Notes under the pieces: model-generated
What the model was told of the DNA's origin: nothing
Seen by the model: only the letters and a program-made list of their open reading frames with translations
Database searches by the model: none
Origin: Lepisosteus oculatus
Lineage: Eukaryota; Chordata; Actinopteri; Semionotiformes; Lepisosteidae
Assembly: GCF_040954835.1 (NCBI RefSeq)
Contig: NC_090697.1
Span: 44,018,788-44,082,787 of the forward strand
Length of the DNA: 64,000 bases
Reading direction: 5' to 3'
Position numbers and translations under genes: made by a program
Shown here: positions 1-12,059 of the stretch, one piece after another
Numbering within the stretch: position 1 is the first letter of the stretch
Layout of the letters: every line of letters begins with the position of its first letter

Positions 1-920
1 TTGTACAGTAGACTAGTTAATTGATTCTGGAATAAAATCTAGCTTGTTCTTCAATATACCGGGGAATCATCTTTGACGGTGTGACTGAGTAGCTTACTCC
101 AGACAACTGCAAGACCTTGCATAGAATCACCCTTCCACACAGTTTCTACTTGTGTGTTTCGATTCTTGTTTTACTGTTGGTTCCAAAGTCATCCGCGTTA
201 AAGTTTCTAATGTCTTTGAAGATTCTTAAGGCTTAAATCAGAACCTCTTGTAGTTTGTTAAAAAAGACTAGCGCAAGAGGCCTCAGGGGCCTGTGAATCA
301 TCCCATTGGAACTGTGGCAATTAATTCTCCATGGCAGGAAGCTGGTCTTTTTGGTGTGGCAGTGTTCTTCTTTGTCTGGGGTCTGTGTGGCTCTGCTGCA
401 CTTACTGTACAACCTAGGTTATAGGGACTTATATCTATCGGGTCTTGAAGATTTCTGTGGAGAAGAAAAGTTAGAGGACAGGAATCTAACTAAGCATTCT
501 GCTTTTTAACTGATGACACTTTCATTTTCTTATGTTTTGATTGCACTTGGTTAAAGACTAAATAGAAAAAAATAAATTTGCTCTGCAAAAACTCAATGTA
601 CTGAGAACATTATTCCTACTGTATATAGAATTGAAGGGGAAGATATTTCTGTCCTTAAAGAAAAAGCTGTTTTTCAATTTTACAATCACAATAAAATAAA
701 TTCTGACTCACTGTCTTCACAAGCTGCCACAGTTCCCCCATAAACCAGGGACTAATTTTGACACAAGTAGTTCCTTTATTATATAATTGATGGAAACAGC
801 ACCAATGTGGGAGGGAAGGCTGTGGATTGACTAGTCATGCTGTAAACAAAACTGAAGAGGGCTACACACCTCTAAGCTGAATTCATAAAGATTATTTTTA
901 AGGTATACATAGTTATTTGC
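1..920. other. Upstream intron of the ENPP3-like gene
   Basis: AT-rich sequence with no ENPP-like peptide. A 67-codon open frame at 306-509 resembles no known protein and has no splice context. I see nothing else here. Confidence 0.4.
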
Positions 921-1273
921 CTGGGCAGCACAGGGGTACAGCTGTTAGCATTGCTGCCTCACAGCTCTGGGGCCCTGCGTTCAATTCCTGAGGTGCTGTT
1001 TGTGTGGAGTTTGTATGGTCTCCTTCGGTTTACATGGGTTTCCTTTGGGTGCTTTGGTTTCCTCCCACAGTCCAAAGACATATAGTACTGGTAGGTTAAT
1101 TGACTGGTGTGAGTGTGTATATTGTAAGTTTGTGTCTGTGTTTGTGCCCTGAGATGGACTAGCGTCCCACCCAGGGTATATCCTGCCTTACGCTCATAGC
1201 TTTCCAGGATAGACTCTGGCTCTCCTGCAATCCTATGTTGGATAAGGCAGTTAGAAAATCTATTGATGGATAG
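921..1273 (+). repeat. V-SINE-like SINE, plus orientation
   Basis: The element has a tRNA-derived-looking head (ACAGCTGTTAGCATTGCTG, then a GTTCAATTCC B-box-like stretch). The central core has GTGTGGAGTTTGTATG, TTTCCTCCCACAGTCCAAAG and GTGTGAGTGTG, and the tail is GATGGACTAGCGTCCCACCC and GTTGGATAAGGCAG. The core matches the V-SINE/DANA class common in fishes. Family assignment is from memory of the core. Confidence 0.7.
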
Positions 1274-1663
1274 TTATTACACAGTACGTCTATATGACCT
1301 TATCCATTTAGATATATTGGAGGGAAATAGTAAGAAAAAGGGAGCCACAGGCCTTCTCTGTTGTAATTCTGAACAATAAAAACAGACTAAGAACATGAGA
1401 AGGCTATCCAACTAATTGTATTTCTCTACAATAACCAATAAACCGATTGTATTTGGTTTATTATTGAGAGACTTACATTACAAGCATTTTTCCATGTGAA
1501 AGAATAGCTATTTGTATTTCATGCAACATTCACTATGGTCTTCCATCAGAGAAATTTGATTATGTAATATCCAGTGAGCACAATGCTTGCCACAGTAGCA
1601 AACAATAGGGTTTTGTGGTAACAATCCATTTCATATCTATACTGCGTTTCTTTTCAAAAACAG

Positions 1664-1799
1664 CAAAGCATCAGTCCCTTGAATCCGAAAACAGGAGAAT
1701 GTTTACGAGCTGACATTCGAATCCCAGACAGCCAAAGTCAAAAGTGCTCCAGCTACGGCACTGACCAGAATTTTACCTTTGGTTTCTTACACCCTCCAA
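1664..1799 (+). CDS. ENPP3: ENPP3-like exon A
   Basis: The exon starts after acceptor CAG at 1661-1663 and ends before donor GTAAGT at 1800. It encodes [16 protein letters not shown], then KCSSY and FGFLHPP, and ends in phase 1. An alternative acceptor at 1673-1674 would shorten it by 11 nt and break the frame. It is the first ENPP exon in the window; nothing ENPP-like was found in 1-1663. Confidence 0.8.
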
Positions 1800-4700
1800 G
1801 TAAGTGCACTAGGTTAATTAAATCAGAACAGGATTACAGAGTGTTGCTGCCATTAAAATAAGGCACTGGTTCTATCTGCTTTCAGAAATTTAACAATATT
1901 TTTTTTCTTTTTTACCTTTCAGTCAGGGAACAGGGAAATAATTCTAAATACAAGCTTCAGGATTTTAAAAATAACCAAATACTTTTGAAATACCCTGAGA
2001 GGCATTACAAACACAATTCATGCATATAGGAAAAACATCTTTTGTTTGTATTTTTGATGCTGCAGTTTTTCCACTGGAATCTATATCTGACATCGTTCTG
2101 CCCCCATTCTTTTCAAAATGGCACTCATATACCTTACTGTTTTGCTTTCTTGCTGGAATGTGCTTTTGTAATTAAGAAGTACAGTACAGTGATTTTATAG
2201 ACATTCATTGGTGCTATCTAATGTATTTGAAAACTTAAACAATGGAAGAAACATGATGCACAGAGTAAAAGTTGTGAACACATTACATCCATGAGGTAGT
2301 CACCAGGTGTTGACCAAGCAAGAAAAATGAATTTGGTGTTAATAAAGATTCTACTGCCTGCATTAAATTAAAACTGCAATGCAACCACCTCTGTACATTT
2401 CAAGGCCTTCATTTATGGTTATTTTTCATAGAGAAGATGTGAAAAACCTCTGATTATCACAAACATGCCCTTGAATATAGGATTTATCATTTTCAAGGCA
2501 GCAGGTTGGAATTATTGAATATGAACTTGCAGTATGTGAAGGGGATCTTGCCCATAAATAAGATCTGGACATGTTTCATACAGTATGTCATGAAAATAAT
2601 ACAATCTAAAGGCAAAGACTTACTTATTAAGTTTTTAGTTTAGTTGATTTAAGTCCCTTACCATGTATGTGTAGATGTTTTTAATAATATTTGTAAAAAA
2701 GAATGTTGCCTTTCTTTTTTTGCTTTTAAATCCAAGTAACATTTGGACATCTAAGTATTGTATGTTTGTGTTTCCTTCTGTAGATTTTGGAACCCAAGAC
2801 AGAGAGCCAGACTCATTACTAACCAGCAATATTGCACCAATGTATAATGCATTCAAAGGTAAATATTTTTCATATCAGGGGAGTCTGGCCAATTTTCTTG
2901 TTACTATCACCACTCTTAAGAATTTACTGTGTGGTGTGCACTTTGTATTTGATTCCATACATGTTTGTTGTGCTTTTGGCTGTGTTGATATAATTGGTTT
3001 CTCCCTATCTTTTGTGCTTTAATTTAGCTAAAAAAGGTCCTGAACAGACTTTCCAAAGCCATTTGTCTTGAAATGTGTTCAAAAGTTAAGAAACATACAG
3101 CATAATACCAGTAAAGTAGTTGGCACATTCTCCTGTTTTCAATGTAATATGCCTTAATTCACACTTTCACACAAAAATTTAAAGAAAGCGAATGTTATAT
3201 GATTGTGTCTGGGAGGTTTGTCACAACCTGTGTAAAAGTCTTTGACATTTTTTAAGCTAAAACTGATGTTTAAATATTTTTATTTTTCTAACTTATTTTT
3301 AGAACTACATAACCGAGATATAAATTTCAGTAGGGCAGCTCAACCATCCATCCATTTTCTAATCACTTCCAGTTCAAGACTGCCAGTCCATCACATGATA
3401 AACACACACACCAATTTTTCCAAGAAGCAAGTTAACCTGGTAGTATCTGTTGGACTGTGGGTGCAAGCCTGAGTACGCAAAGGCAACCCACAAACCCAAC
3501 TGAGAACATGCATCATGTGTACACATAGAAACACAGGAATTGAACCCAGGGCCCCAGAGCTGCAAAGTTGCAATGCTAACCACTGCAAAGGAACAAGTAA
3601 TAGGTTTATTATAGTGGTAATAAACCACTTCAGGTGTGCTAACCACTGTACTACTATGCCATCCTACAGGAGCTCATACTTTATGTTCCTAGTGGCATTG
3701 ATTTGATGCAATAATACAAAAATATGTTTTTAGAATTTGTATAAACATTTATAATTTTCTAATTGGTGATAAAATTAGTATTAATTATAGCACTTAAAAT
3801 TCGTGTTGCATGACTTTATGTAAATGAACTCGTATCAATTATCTATTAGATGTAAGAATCTTAGCTTTTAGTTGTAAAATGTTTTTTGTGTTCCTTTTTA
3901 TAGTTACTTAGGGAGTCACATTACAGTGCTCCCTATGTGTAGGCACAGTGAATAGCTTAGAGACAAATTAACCACTAGAGGCACAGAGATGAAGAGAGAC
4001 AAAGGTCACCCTAACAGTACTCTGACCTTCAGTGAATCCCTATCCTGTGTGATGATGCCTTCTTTTATAGACCTTTACAGGGAGGCTGTACAGAGTGAGG
4101 TATGCTTTTTGAAAGGATGTCAAACTTCCCACTGTGCAAGAAAATACCTTTATTTCCACAAAGAAGCATCATGCTTCATTGACATTCATTAGCCCCTTAT
4201 AATCTGCCCAGCCCAAGAGTTTTTTCCTCCTACCCAGGCCCGTCTGTATGTCTGCTACAGTATAAACACAGAAGGTCCGTACCATAGCAGAGTGTATACA
4301 CTTTGATAAGAAGTGTATAACTACAGTATAAGTTATAATTTGTTCATTCAGAATGATTTTCATGCAAAGCACATCGATTATAACAACTGATACACTGAAC
4401 AGGATCATTAAAATATATATGTGTGGAATAAAAATTTGGAAAAAATAATAATCGTTAGTAGTTTTGTGTGAAAATAAGCTTAATTGAATTAGAGGTTTAT
4501 TGGCTAACTATCTAAAGACTGATGTTGTACTAAAAAAGTTAAATGAACATTATGAGAACTAATAGACTTTGCGTGTGTGTACTTTGGTTATTTGACATCA
4601 CTTGATACATGTTCACAACACCTAATTGATAGTTTGTCCTTGATTTTATTCCAAAATGAAGAAAACATTAACTAAAGCAATCTGTGCAGCCTCAGAGAGT

Positions 4701-7700
4701 TTTAGTAAAACATTTAGAATTGTATCCCACTGTTTTATTCAGTTAATCAGTAAATGCAGATTTGGTATTTGCCTAAAGGTAATGTTTCTAAAGTTCAGAT
4801 AAATTGAGAGACTTAAAATTTAACTCGGCAGTACATTGTCCCTCAGAAGGTATTAATTTAGTTTACAATCCAGCGCTGTGTAGTGAAGAGTTATAGCTAA
4901 TTAAAATAAAAAGAAAAAAACAGATACAGATATGCAAAAGTAGAAAGTGTTTTTTTTATATTTGCATCTCATTTACAGTATATCATATGTATTAGACTTA
5001 TATGAATCCTGTCTAAAAATATCATCCTATTATTAATTTAATAATACCATTAACACTAACAGAAAAATAAATCATTCAGCCATTTTTACAGTTATCTAAA
5101 TTAGACAGTTGCATGTATTTTACAAAGTCATTCAATAATATACTCGTATATAATGTAGTATACTGTTACTCCATGGAGTTTAATTTTACACTTTCTGTTT
5201 CCATTCTCTGATATGATAGAGTGATGTGTCCACCTGTTTGTAATTTGCATGTTCTCCCTATGTCTGTACAGGTTTTCTAAAGAAGCTCTGGTTTCCTCTC
5301 ACCTTCTGAAGAAATGTTTAGTATCTGAAGGATGAGAGTGACTTGTATCATATCAAGGGTGTTGTTCCACCCTGTTCTGTACTGGGTTAGGCTTCAGCTT
5401 GCCATCATTCAGTAGACTGGTTGAAGATTAATGAATAGATGGATGTTATATTCTGTGGAATGATGGTGTCATTTGGCTACTCCAGTTTCCTCCCACAAGC
5501 CACAGACATGTTGTTAAATGGCTCCTGGGAAAATAGACCCTGGTGTGAGTGTGTGTGTTTGTCTTTATGTCTCCTGCAATGAACCTGCATTCCACCCAGC
5601 CCGTGCCAGGATAAGCTCTAGCTCCCCTGCGACCATGAATTGGAAGAAGCGGTTAGAAAATAGATAGACGATGGTGCCCTCTGATGGTTGAAATTGCCCC
5701 AAACACTTAAGATCATCCCATTGATTAAATAAAAATTAACAGACCCAACTATATCATAAAGAAGTGAATTCATTATGAACATTTTAATACAATAATCTCC
5801 TTTATCACAGCATATTTGTAAGTGAATATGAAATTCCAACCATCCATCCATTTTCTAAGTGCTTCTTCGAATTCTGAAATGCAGGGAAGATGGAGCTTGT
5901 CCCGGCAAGCAATGAGGCCAGGCAGGGTACACCCCGGACAGGAAGCGAATCCATCACAGGGCACACACAGACACAAACATGCACACACTCACACCAGGGC
6001 CAGCTTTCCCAGAACCCAACTCACTTATCAGTATGTCTTTGGACTGTGGGAAGAAACTGGAGCTTCCAGAGGAAGAACAAAGAGGGATACAAACTCTACA
6101 CAGATAATACCCCAGGTATGCTAGGCAACAATTCTAACCACTGCACCACCGTGCTACCTAATATATAAAGTAAATATACACAAATGAAAGGTAGCATTGT
6201 TGCTACTGTGTAACTAAGTAAAGCCAAGTACTTCACACACACTCATAAATAACATTAAGGAAACTCAAACATCACAATTTTATGTTATTGAGAGCAGACA
6301 AATTACTGAACTGTAAATAAATAAAAAGCAGGGTTAGCATTACTGCCTCACAGCACTGGGGTCCTGGGTTCAATTCCAAACCTGGGATGCTAACTGCGTG
6401 AAGTACATATGTTCTCCTTGCATTTGCATGGGTATTCTCCCACAGTCCAAAGATATACATACTGTAGCTTAAATGATTTCTGAAAACATTGGACCTGATG
6501 CGATTGTGTGCATATCTGTGTTTGTGTGTGCCCTACGATGGACTGGCATCCTGTCCAGGGTGTATCCTGCCTTGAACCTGTTGTATGCTGGGACAGGCTC
6601 CAGTTCCTTCATTGCCTTGTACTGGATAAAGTAGTCAGAAAATGAAAGGATGTAAATAAAGAATGTTGAGAAAAGACTGTTTCAGAGCTTGTACTACCCC
6701 TCGTTTATTTAAACTACAGTATAAGAGCACGACTTAGTAACCATTCTTTCTGCTCTCCTAGAGCAGTTTCTAGGCTTGAGCCAGACTGTAGTGAATGGAA
6801 GGAAGAACTGGACACATTCAGAACTACCATACCAAATCTTGTTTATCTTGCTTATCTTCTCCTTACCTTATTTTTTCATAAAAAATGTTGTTTTTTAAAG
6901 ATGCAATATGAATACAGTATTACTGCTTCTCCTGTAAATTGAAAATTCAAAAGTAGTCGTGGAATAATGAGCAATAACTGTTTTTCAGCATTTGACCTAT
7001 AGATATTTTAAAAGTAATTATGTTTCATTGGTACTGTTTCCATTCACAGATGTGTGGGTCTACATTCACGATGTTCTGCTGGTGAAATATTCCCAGCAAA
7101 AAAGTGGCCTTAATATCGTCAGTGGACCTGTGTTTGATTATGACTATGATGGACACTTTGATACGAAAAAAACAATCAAGCAGTAAGTAATCTGATTTCT
7201 ACATCTTTACAAGGCGTTATTTTTGGCACCAATAAATACCATGACAACATTACATAATGACCTTGTTAAAGACATCAATAAGTTAATTGAGTTAATTGAT
7301 GGGTAGACTTCTGAAAATTAAGTTACTTTAAGAACCTACTGATTGAAAACAGCAATTTTGTCATGTTTTATGAGACTTTTATTTTTTATTTTTAAAGGTA
7401 TGTCACAGGAATGGAAATCCCCATTCCCACTCACTATTATCTAATTCTGACCAGCTGTAAGAACTCCAGCTTTTCCCCAACTGACTGTCATGGCCAGTTG
7501 AATGTTACGTCCTTTGTACTTCCTCACAGGCCTGACAACAGTGAGAGTTGCCCTGTAAGTCTAAGTGTTTACTTATTTAAAAAGAGATAATGAGTCTTAA
7601 AAAGATAATGAAATAGCTATAGGAGCCAAACAATTGGTTCTAAATTAAAAAGCAGTTAAGAGTAAAAAGGTGAAGCTGTGACATGTTCTGTAACTGTAAC

Positions 7701-8068
7701 TGTTCTGTCAAAGGTTATAAGCTTTTTATTTTCAATACCTAATTCTTTTCTATTCAGTCAATTTCCCTAGACTTTATCTAGAAGCATTTACATCTTGCCA
7801 AAACCCTGATCTCAATGTTGATATGTTGTGTAGTGCGCTGTACACTCGTCACTATCTACTGCATTTTCTTTCAAGTAATTTTTCCAATTTATCTAATTTT
7901 TAGTCTGGGAGCAGCCTGCTGTGGGTTGAGGAGTGGATGAAGTTCCATGTAGCTCGAGTGCGAGATATTGAACTACTGACTGGACTGAGCTTTTACCACA
8001 ACCAGGGGCCAGTGGAAAAAACTTTACAGCTAAAAACCTTTTTACAGACATTTCAGAGTCAAGATTAA
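1664..8068 (+). CDS. ENPP3: ENPP3-like ectonucleotide pyrophosphatase/phosphodiesterase, C-terminal exons (partial gene)
   Basis: Five exons join in frame (1664-1799, 2784-2858, 7050-7182, 7398-7554, 7904-8068) to give the last 221 residues and a TAA stop. Every internal junction is AG/GT with matching phase. The peptide is the C-terminal nuclease-like domain of the ENPP1/2/3 group. Landmarks are [13 protein letters not shown], the SNIAPMY segment, [44 protein letters not shown] and the tail [15 protein letters not shown]. The run D-Y-D-Y-D-G-H-F-D is the family's EF-hand-like calcium site. From family knowledge, these are type II membrane or secreted enzymes that cleave extracellular nucleotides. 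Catalytic, somatomedin-B and membrane segments are encoded upstream of the window. ENPP3 fits slightly better than ENPP1 (LQLKT near the end, GHFD in the loop), but a paralogue cannot be excluded. Confidence 0.85.
2784..2858 (+). CDS. ENPP3: ENPP3-like exon B
   Basis: This 75-bp exon lies between acceptor TAG and donor GTAAAT, phase 1 in and out. It encodes [20 protein letters not shown], the segment before the nuclease-like core in ENPP1/3. Confidence 0.83.
3340..3665 (-). repeat. V-SINE-like SINE, minus orientation, interrupted
   Basis: It starts with the reversed tail CCATCCATCCATTTTCTAA and ends with the reversed head GTTGCAATGCTAACCACTG. A 51-bp Penelope-type insertion with duplicated target TGCTAACCACTG sits inside at 3586-3636. 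It lies in the ENPP3-like intron. Confidence 0.65.
3586..3636 (-). mobile_element. 51-bp Penelope-tail mini-insertion with 12-bp target duplication
   Basis: TGCTAACCACTG occurs at 3574-3585 and 3637-3648. Between the copies is sequence starting AAAGGAACAAGTAATAGG and ending ACTTCAGGTG, both shared with the Penelope-like tail at 23.48-23.57 kb. The middle of that tail is missing. Confidence 0.6.
3722..5225. other. ENPP3-like intron without recognised content
   Basis: AT-rich DNA. No conserved peptide, RNA gene or repeat was recognised. Confidence 0.35.
5228..5425 (+). repeat. Degraded V-SINE-like fragment
   Basis: It contains AATTTGCATGTTCTCCCTAT, CTCTGGTTTCCTCTCACCTT and TGTTCCACCCTG in the V-SINE order. 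It is heavily diverged and lacks a clear head. Confidence 0.45.
5460..5670 (+). repeat. V-SINE-like 3' portion
   Basis: The segment reads CAGTTTCCTCCCACAAGCCA, ACCCTGGTGTGAGTGTGTG, GCATTCCACCCAG and GACCATGAATTGGAAGAAGC, ending near GTTAGAAAATAGATAGA. The head is missing. Confidence 0.6.
5838..6162 (-). repeat. V-SINE-like SINE, minus orientation
   Basis: It starts with CCATCCATCCATTTTCTAA (reversed tail), continues through CACACTCACACCAGGGCC and GTCTTTGGACTGTGGGAAG, and ends at the reversed head CTAACCACTGCACCACCGTG. Near full length. Confidence 0.7.
6328..6650 (+). repeat. V-SINE-like SINE, plus orientation
   Basis: The head is GGTTAGCATTACTGCCTCAC and GGTTCAATTCC, the core CTCCCACAGTCCAAAGATAT, and the tail GATGGACTGGCATCCTGTCC and GTACTGGATAAAG. 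Confidence 0.68.
7050..7182 (+). CDS. ENPP3: ENPP3-like exon C (calcium-loop exon)
   Basis: This 133-bp exon lies between CACAG and GTAAGT. It encodes [13 protein letters not shown] and [19 protein letters not shown], the EF-hand-like loop that binds calcium in the nuclease-like domain. Confidence 0.9.
7398..7554 (+). CDS. ENPP3: ENPP3-like exon D
   Basis: This 157-bp exon lies between TTTAAAG and GTAAGT. It encodes [16 protein letters not shown], two further cysteines and [12 protein letters not shown], strongly conserved in ENPP1/3. Confidence 0.9.
7904..8068 (+). CDS. ENPP3: ENPP3-like terminal coding exon
   Basis: The exon follows acceptor TTTTTAG and runs 55 codons to TAA at 8066-8068. 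It encodes [20 protein letters not shown], then LTGLSFY and the C-terminal [11 protein letters not shown] typical of ENPP1-3 tails. Confidence 0.9.
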   Translation, partial: SGSSLLWVEEWMKFHVARVRDIELLTGLSFYHNQGPVEKTLQLKTFLQTFQSQD

Positions 8069-8113
8069 CATCTAGTGAAGGAGAATATTTTGTATTTTTC
8101 TCCTGCATAGTGG

Positions 8114-8119
8114 AATAAA
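8114..8119 (+). terminator. Polyadenylation signal of the ENPP3-like gene
   Basis: An AATAAA hexamer lies 46 nt after the stop codon. A second A-rich AATAAA at about 8277 could be a distal signal. Inferred from position only. Confidence 0.5.
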
Positions 8120-8400
8120 GTTCAGTGCTTTTTTGGTAAAATTTGAAATTTGTTTTTTGCCACCTGAACAGTTTTTAGCTTCTACTTGCCCATCAGGCAA
8201 AAGGCAATGTGTTTCATGCTCTTATTTTTTTTATGCAACAAGGTAAATATGGGATAGAATTTGATGGGTAATGAGAAAATAAACTTAATTTTTTTTAATG
8301 GTGTCTGGAAATATTTTGTTTTATTAAATGTCTTTTGTCTTGGAGCATACACATCTGTATTCACAGAGATAGCTTAATGTATATAAACCTTTCCATATGA

Positions 8401-8402
<2 letters not shown>
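8120..8402. other. Region just downstream of the ENPP3-like gene
   Basis: Short AT-rich stretch between the polyadenylation signal and the LINE tail. No feature seen apart from a possible second AATAAA near 8277. Confidence 0.4.

Positions 8403-8457
<55 letters not shown>
8403..8457. repeat. (ATT)n microsatellite / LINE tail
   Basis: About 18 uninterrupted ATT units directly beside the 3' end of the minus-strand L2-type LINE. Such LINEs typically end in short tandem repeats, so this is probably its tail. Confidence 0.9.
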
Positions 8458-8458
<1 letters not shown>

Positions 8459-9595
8459 ATAAACTTTATTTTATATAGCACCTTTAAAGGTGGCCTCTCA
8501 GAGCGCTTTACAGAATGAGAACAACAATAAAGCAGAATAAAGAGATAATACACAATTACAATATAGAGAGGAGACTGTTGATGGTGGTACTAGGAAAAGC
8601 AGAGGGGTGAAGAATGGAACCAGTTAAGTAAAGGCTCTTCTAAAGAAGAAGGTTTTTAGTCTGGATTTGAAGGAGTTTAGAGAAGATGATATCCTCTGAT
8701 ATCCTTGGGCAGAGAGTTCCAGAGCTTGGGGGCATAACAGGAGAAGGCCCTGTCACCCATACAATGTAGACAGGCTTGGGGGACAGTAAGGAGACCAGAA
8801 TTAGAAGAGCGAAGGTTGCGAGGTGCCAAGCCATGCAGAGCCTTATAGGTGAGCTTGAGGATTTTAAAGTCTACATGGAATTTGACAGGAAGCCAGTGCA
8901 AGGACTCCGGGATAGGAGTAATGTGATCACTTGCACTAGACCTGGTCAGGATCCTGGCTGCTGAATTTTGGACATACTGCAGTTTGTTCAAAGTAGATTT
9001 AGATACCCCAGCAAGTAGAGCATTGCAGAAGTCAATTTGAGAGAACACAAATGTGTTGATCAGCTTTTCAGCCACAGTTAGTGATAGCATAGGGTGTAGT
9101 CTAGCGATATTTCTGAGGTGAAAATGTTTTGACAATATGCTGCACATGTGGGTCGAATGTTAAGCCAGAATCGAATACCACCCCAAGGTTTTTCAATTTA
9201 GACTGAAGCTCTAGTGCAGAAACATATGCAGATAGGGTTACAGGATTGGCTTTACAAAGTTGATGGGGGGTGCCTAAAGCATGACTTCAGTCTTGTCACA
9301 ATAAAGATGAAGGAAATTTAGTCATCCAAGTTTTTATGTCAGAGATGCAATTAGATAGAATAGAGACAGCCGCATCAGTGTCAGGCTTGGTATGGATGTA
9401 TATTTGAGTATCATCAGCATAGAAATGATAGCTGAGGCCATGTGATCTTATAAGCTGACCAAGTGGAAACATGTAAATGCTGAAGAGCAAGGGGCCCAGT
9501 ATTGAGCCCTGAGGAACACCAGACTTAACAAGACCAATTTCAGACCTATACCCATTAAGAGAGACAAAGTGAAAGCGATCGGTTAAAGATATAAA
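8458..9595 (-). mobile_element. L2-type non-LTR retrotransposon, 5'-truncated and frameshifted
   Basis: Read on the minus strand from 9595, the conceptual frames give reverse-transcriptase palm motifs: GVPQGSILGPLLFSIYM, then SYHFYADDTQIYI with the catalytic YADD, then the thumb/connection region (FSQIDFCNALLAGVSK, ARILTRSSASDHITPI, SLHWLPVKFHVDFKILKL, YKALHGLAP, GDRAFSCYAPKLWNSLP). The reading frame is broken between 9297 and 9147. The 3' untranslated tail contains AAAGGTGCTATATAAAATAA and runs into (AAT)n. No endonuclease domain remains, so the copy is dead. An L2/CR1-clade assignment fits these motifs. Confidence 0.85.
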
Positions 9596-9599
9596 ATAT

Positions 9600-10970
9600 C
9601 TTTACTTGTCAGGATCCCTAAATTATTTAATAATAACCTAGATGTTCTCCAATACATTGTACTCTGTAATGATTTGTAACTGTTAACATGTGTTATTTTG
9701 GAGACTACAATTACTAACAGGTGCACTATAGGGTGTGACCACTTATACAGTGGTTAAACAAATAAAGAAAACATGTATTTTCTGCTCAGTCCAGTACTGT
9801 GGACAATTTATTTTTTTATAGAGCATTTACATCTTTCTGTATAATTAGATACAGTATGTCTGCAGATGTCAAGGGACCACATTCTGTGTTGCATTTGGCA
9901 ACCTCAGGAGGAGCAAATGCATTTTACTTTCTGGCACTACTGAGGGGAGATTAGTGACCATTCCTCCAGTCAGAATTGCTCTACGTCCTTCAGACCCTTT
10001 GGGCAATTCAATTATTTATGTCAAATATGATTTCCTCTGTGCTATGACATTATGGTTACAGTTTAACTTTTTTTAGATTTTTTAAGCAAGACTCATTATC
10101 CAATATGTAACTTGTTCTGTTATATGTGCATGTTATCACTGAAGTTACAATTAAATCTGGAGGATACTGTTTATCAGTGGGCCAGCTCTCAATGGGATTC
10201 CCCACATGACATTTTACAATACCTCCATGCACCTTTGTAATTGGGTAGGCCTTGGTCAGCTAGGGATACATTGCCACAGGACAGAGCTTATAGTGCTGTC
10301 AATGAGAACTGCAACGGTCCTCCAAGTTTTTCACTGATGTCATGAGCTTTGTTACAAAGAAGAATTACCCTTCCACTGCGTCTTTTAAAGAAGACGATCC
10401 TGCTGACCCAGGTACGAAGTTCAAAGTGGTACTATAGGATGAGATGATGCTGCAGGCACGAAGGTCAGAGTGTCTAAATTTATTGATTAAGAGATTGCAG
10501 GTTTTTAAAATGGAATTTCATACAGCTCCTTGGATTCCTTAGTCCTTCACATACTTAATCTGATGATTTATTGTGTGTGTGACAGGTCTCAGTAGTGCCA
10601 ATAATCCCCAGAATGCTGAAGAGCAAATTCCCTGCAGCAGAAGACTGAGGCCTTAGTAGCCTTAACAGGTTGGCACAGAGTAAGATTATGTGATTTACAG
10701 GTACTAAAGCACCTAGTTCTTTAATTGGACTTCTCTAAAGTTCATCTTGCTTTATTATAGACTGCATTGTGATCTGTAAAATTTCTTTTTCTTTGATTGT
10801 GAGTATATTGTAATATCTTTATGTGACTGAAAAGTGTCTTTTAAATAAAGTCTGTGACACTTGGAAGAGTTAACACTTCTAGCTTCCAAACAGAGAGGAT
10901 GTTTGTTGATATCTGGGGGTCCCTTGAGCAGAAACAATTGTAAAGTTTCTCAGTATACAGTACCTAGGTA
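9600..10970. other. Intergenic DNA, nothing recognised
   Basis: No conserved peptide, RNA gene or repeat seen between the LINE remnant and the possible LTR fragment. Confidence 0.35.
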
Positions 10971-10972
10971 AG

Positions 10973-11685
10973 TTGTGGGTTAATGATTGCAGGAGAGAAA
11001 CAGACAATATAAGATCACATTAAGAGCGCAGAGAAAAGGAGGAAGAGACCAGAAGCAGGAAACAAAGAAGAGAGAGGAGTCCCAAGGAGTTAGGACTCGA
11101 AGCTTGCGCCAGGCGAGAGCCCCTACTTCATGATCATCCAAATCAAACCTAACTGGAGCTACTGTAAGTATTTGAACCTTGTTAAAGAGAGCATGCTATT
11201 CTGTTTTTTAGGGAACTTGGGTCTCCTGAGTAAAAGATACAGTACTTAAGTCAGAAATGTCTTTCCTGATTAGGGTGCATTTTACACATAGGGATACAGG
11301 CTCCCATTTATTTTGTAGCATCTGGGGTGCAGAGAGAGAGATTTAACTGCAGGTCGCTTTGTATTTAGTTAGTAGGCAGCTCATCTATTATGTGACCTCT
11401 GTAGGCATTAAGAGTTTAATGCTTAGTAGCAGTCTGGGGTTTTCTGGGTGACCAGAATGTTGACCTCTGAAATGCCTGTTTGTAAATACTGTACATAGAG
11501 TAACTTGTGTGCTGTATGTGTTGTGGTATGTAGTGTAATTTGTGTTTTGTCATTGTAATAAATATTTGTTTAACCAAGTGTGCCTGGATTATTATTCAAC
11601 AAAGCTGTGCCAGAGAACAAAGAATTCACATGCCTCTACTTATATCAGCCGCTCGGGTATATTTCTAGAAATTACTTACAAGTTG
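10973..11685 (+). repeat. Possible old LTR fragment
   Basis: The segment begins near TTGTGGGTTAATG, is purine-rich, has an AATAAA at about 11558 followed by a GT-rich stretch, and ends at TTACTTACAAG before TTGGGGGTT. This resembles the U3-R-U5 order of an LTR followed by a primer-site-like run. No second copy or target duplication was seen, so the call is weak. Confidence 0.25.
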
Positions 11686-12059
11686 GGGGTTATATAATTA
11701 TTTCACTTATTGATTAAATTGTTCAGTCAAATCCTAATTTTCACCATTTGCATAACCCCCCATTTTTAGAAATGTAGAAAGAATAAAGAAAATGTGTGAT
11801 AAAAGGAGAATGAGCGTGGTGAAGGGGACAAAATTATTTCCTCAATCATACACTAGAGGGAAGCAATGCATTTTTCTGCCTTGGATTAGATTACTCAGTT
11901 TTTGGAGCTGTTTCATGTTGAGGTGGGAGCAAAGTCTAAACTTTCTAACATAAATAACATTATTTTGTCTTGGGAAACTGCAATCCACTATGTGAAATAA
12001 GATTTCTATCAGAGACTCAAAGGTTTTATTTAATTTTGTTCTGGATACATCGTTGGTTG

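Noticed and set aside
306-509. 67-codon open frame in the first kilobase
   Set aside because: No ENPP-like residues, no splice context and no recognisable domain; chance frame in an intron.
8403-8457. CRISPR-like or satellite array
   Set aside because: Simple (ATT)n tract attached to a LINE 3' end; no spacer-repeat structure anywhere in the window.
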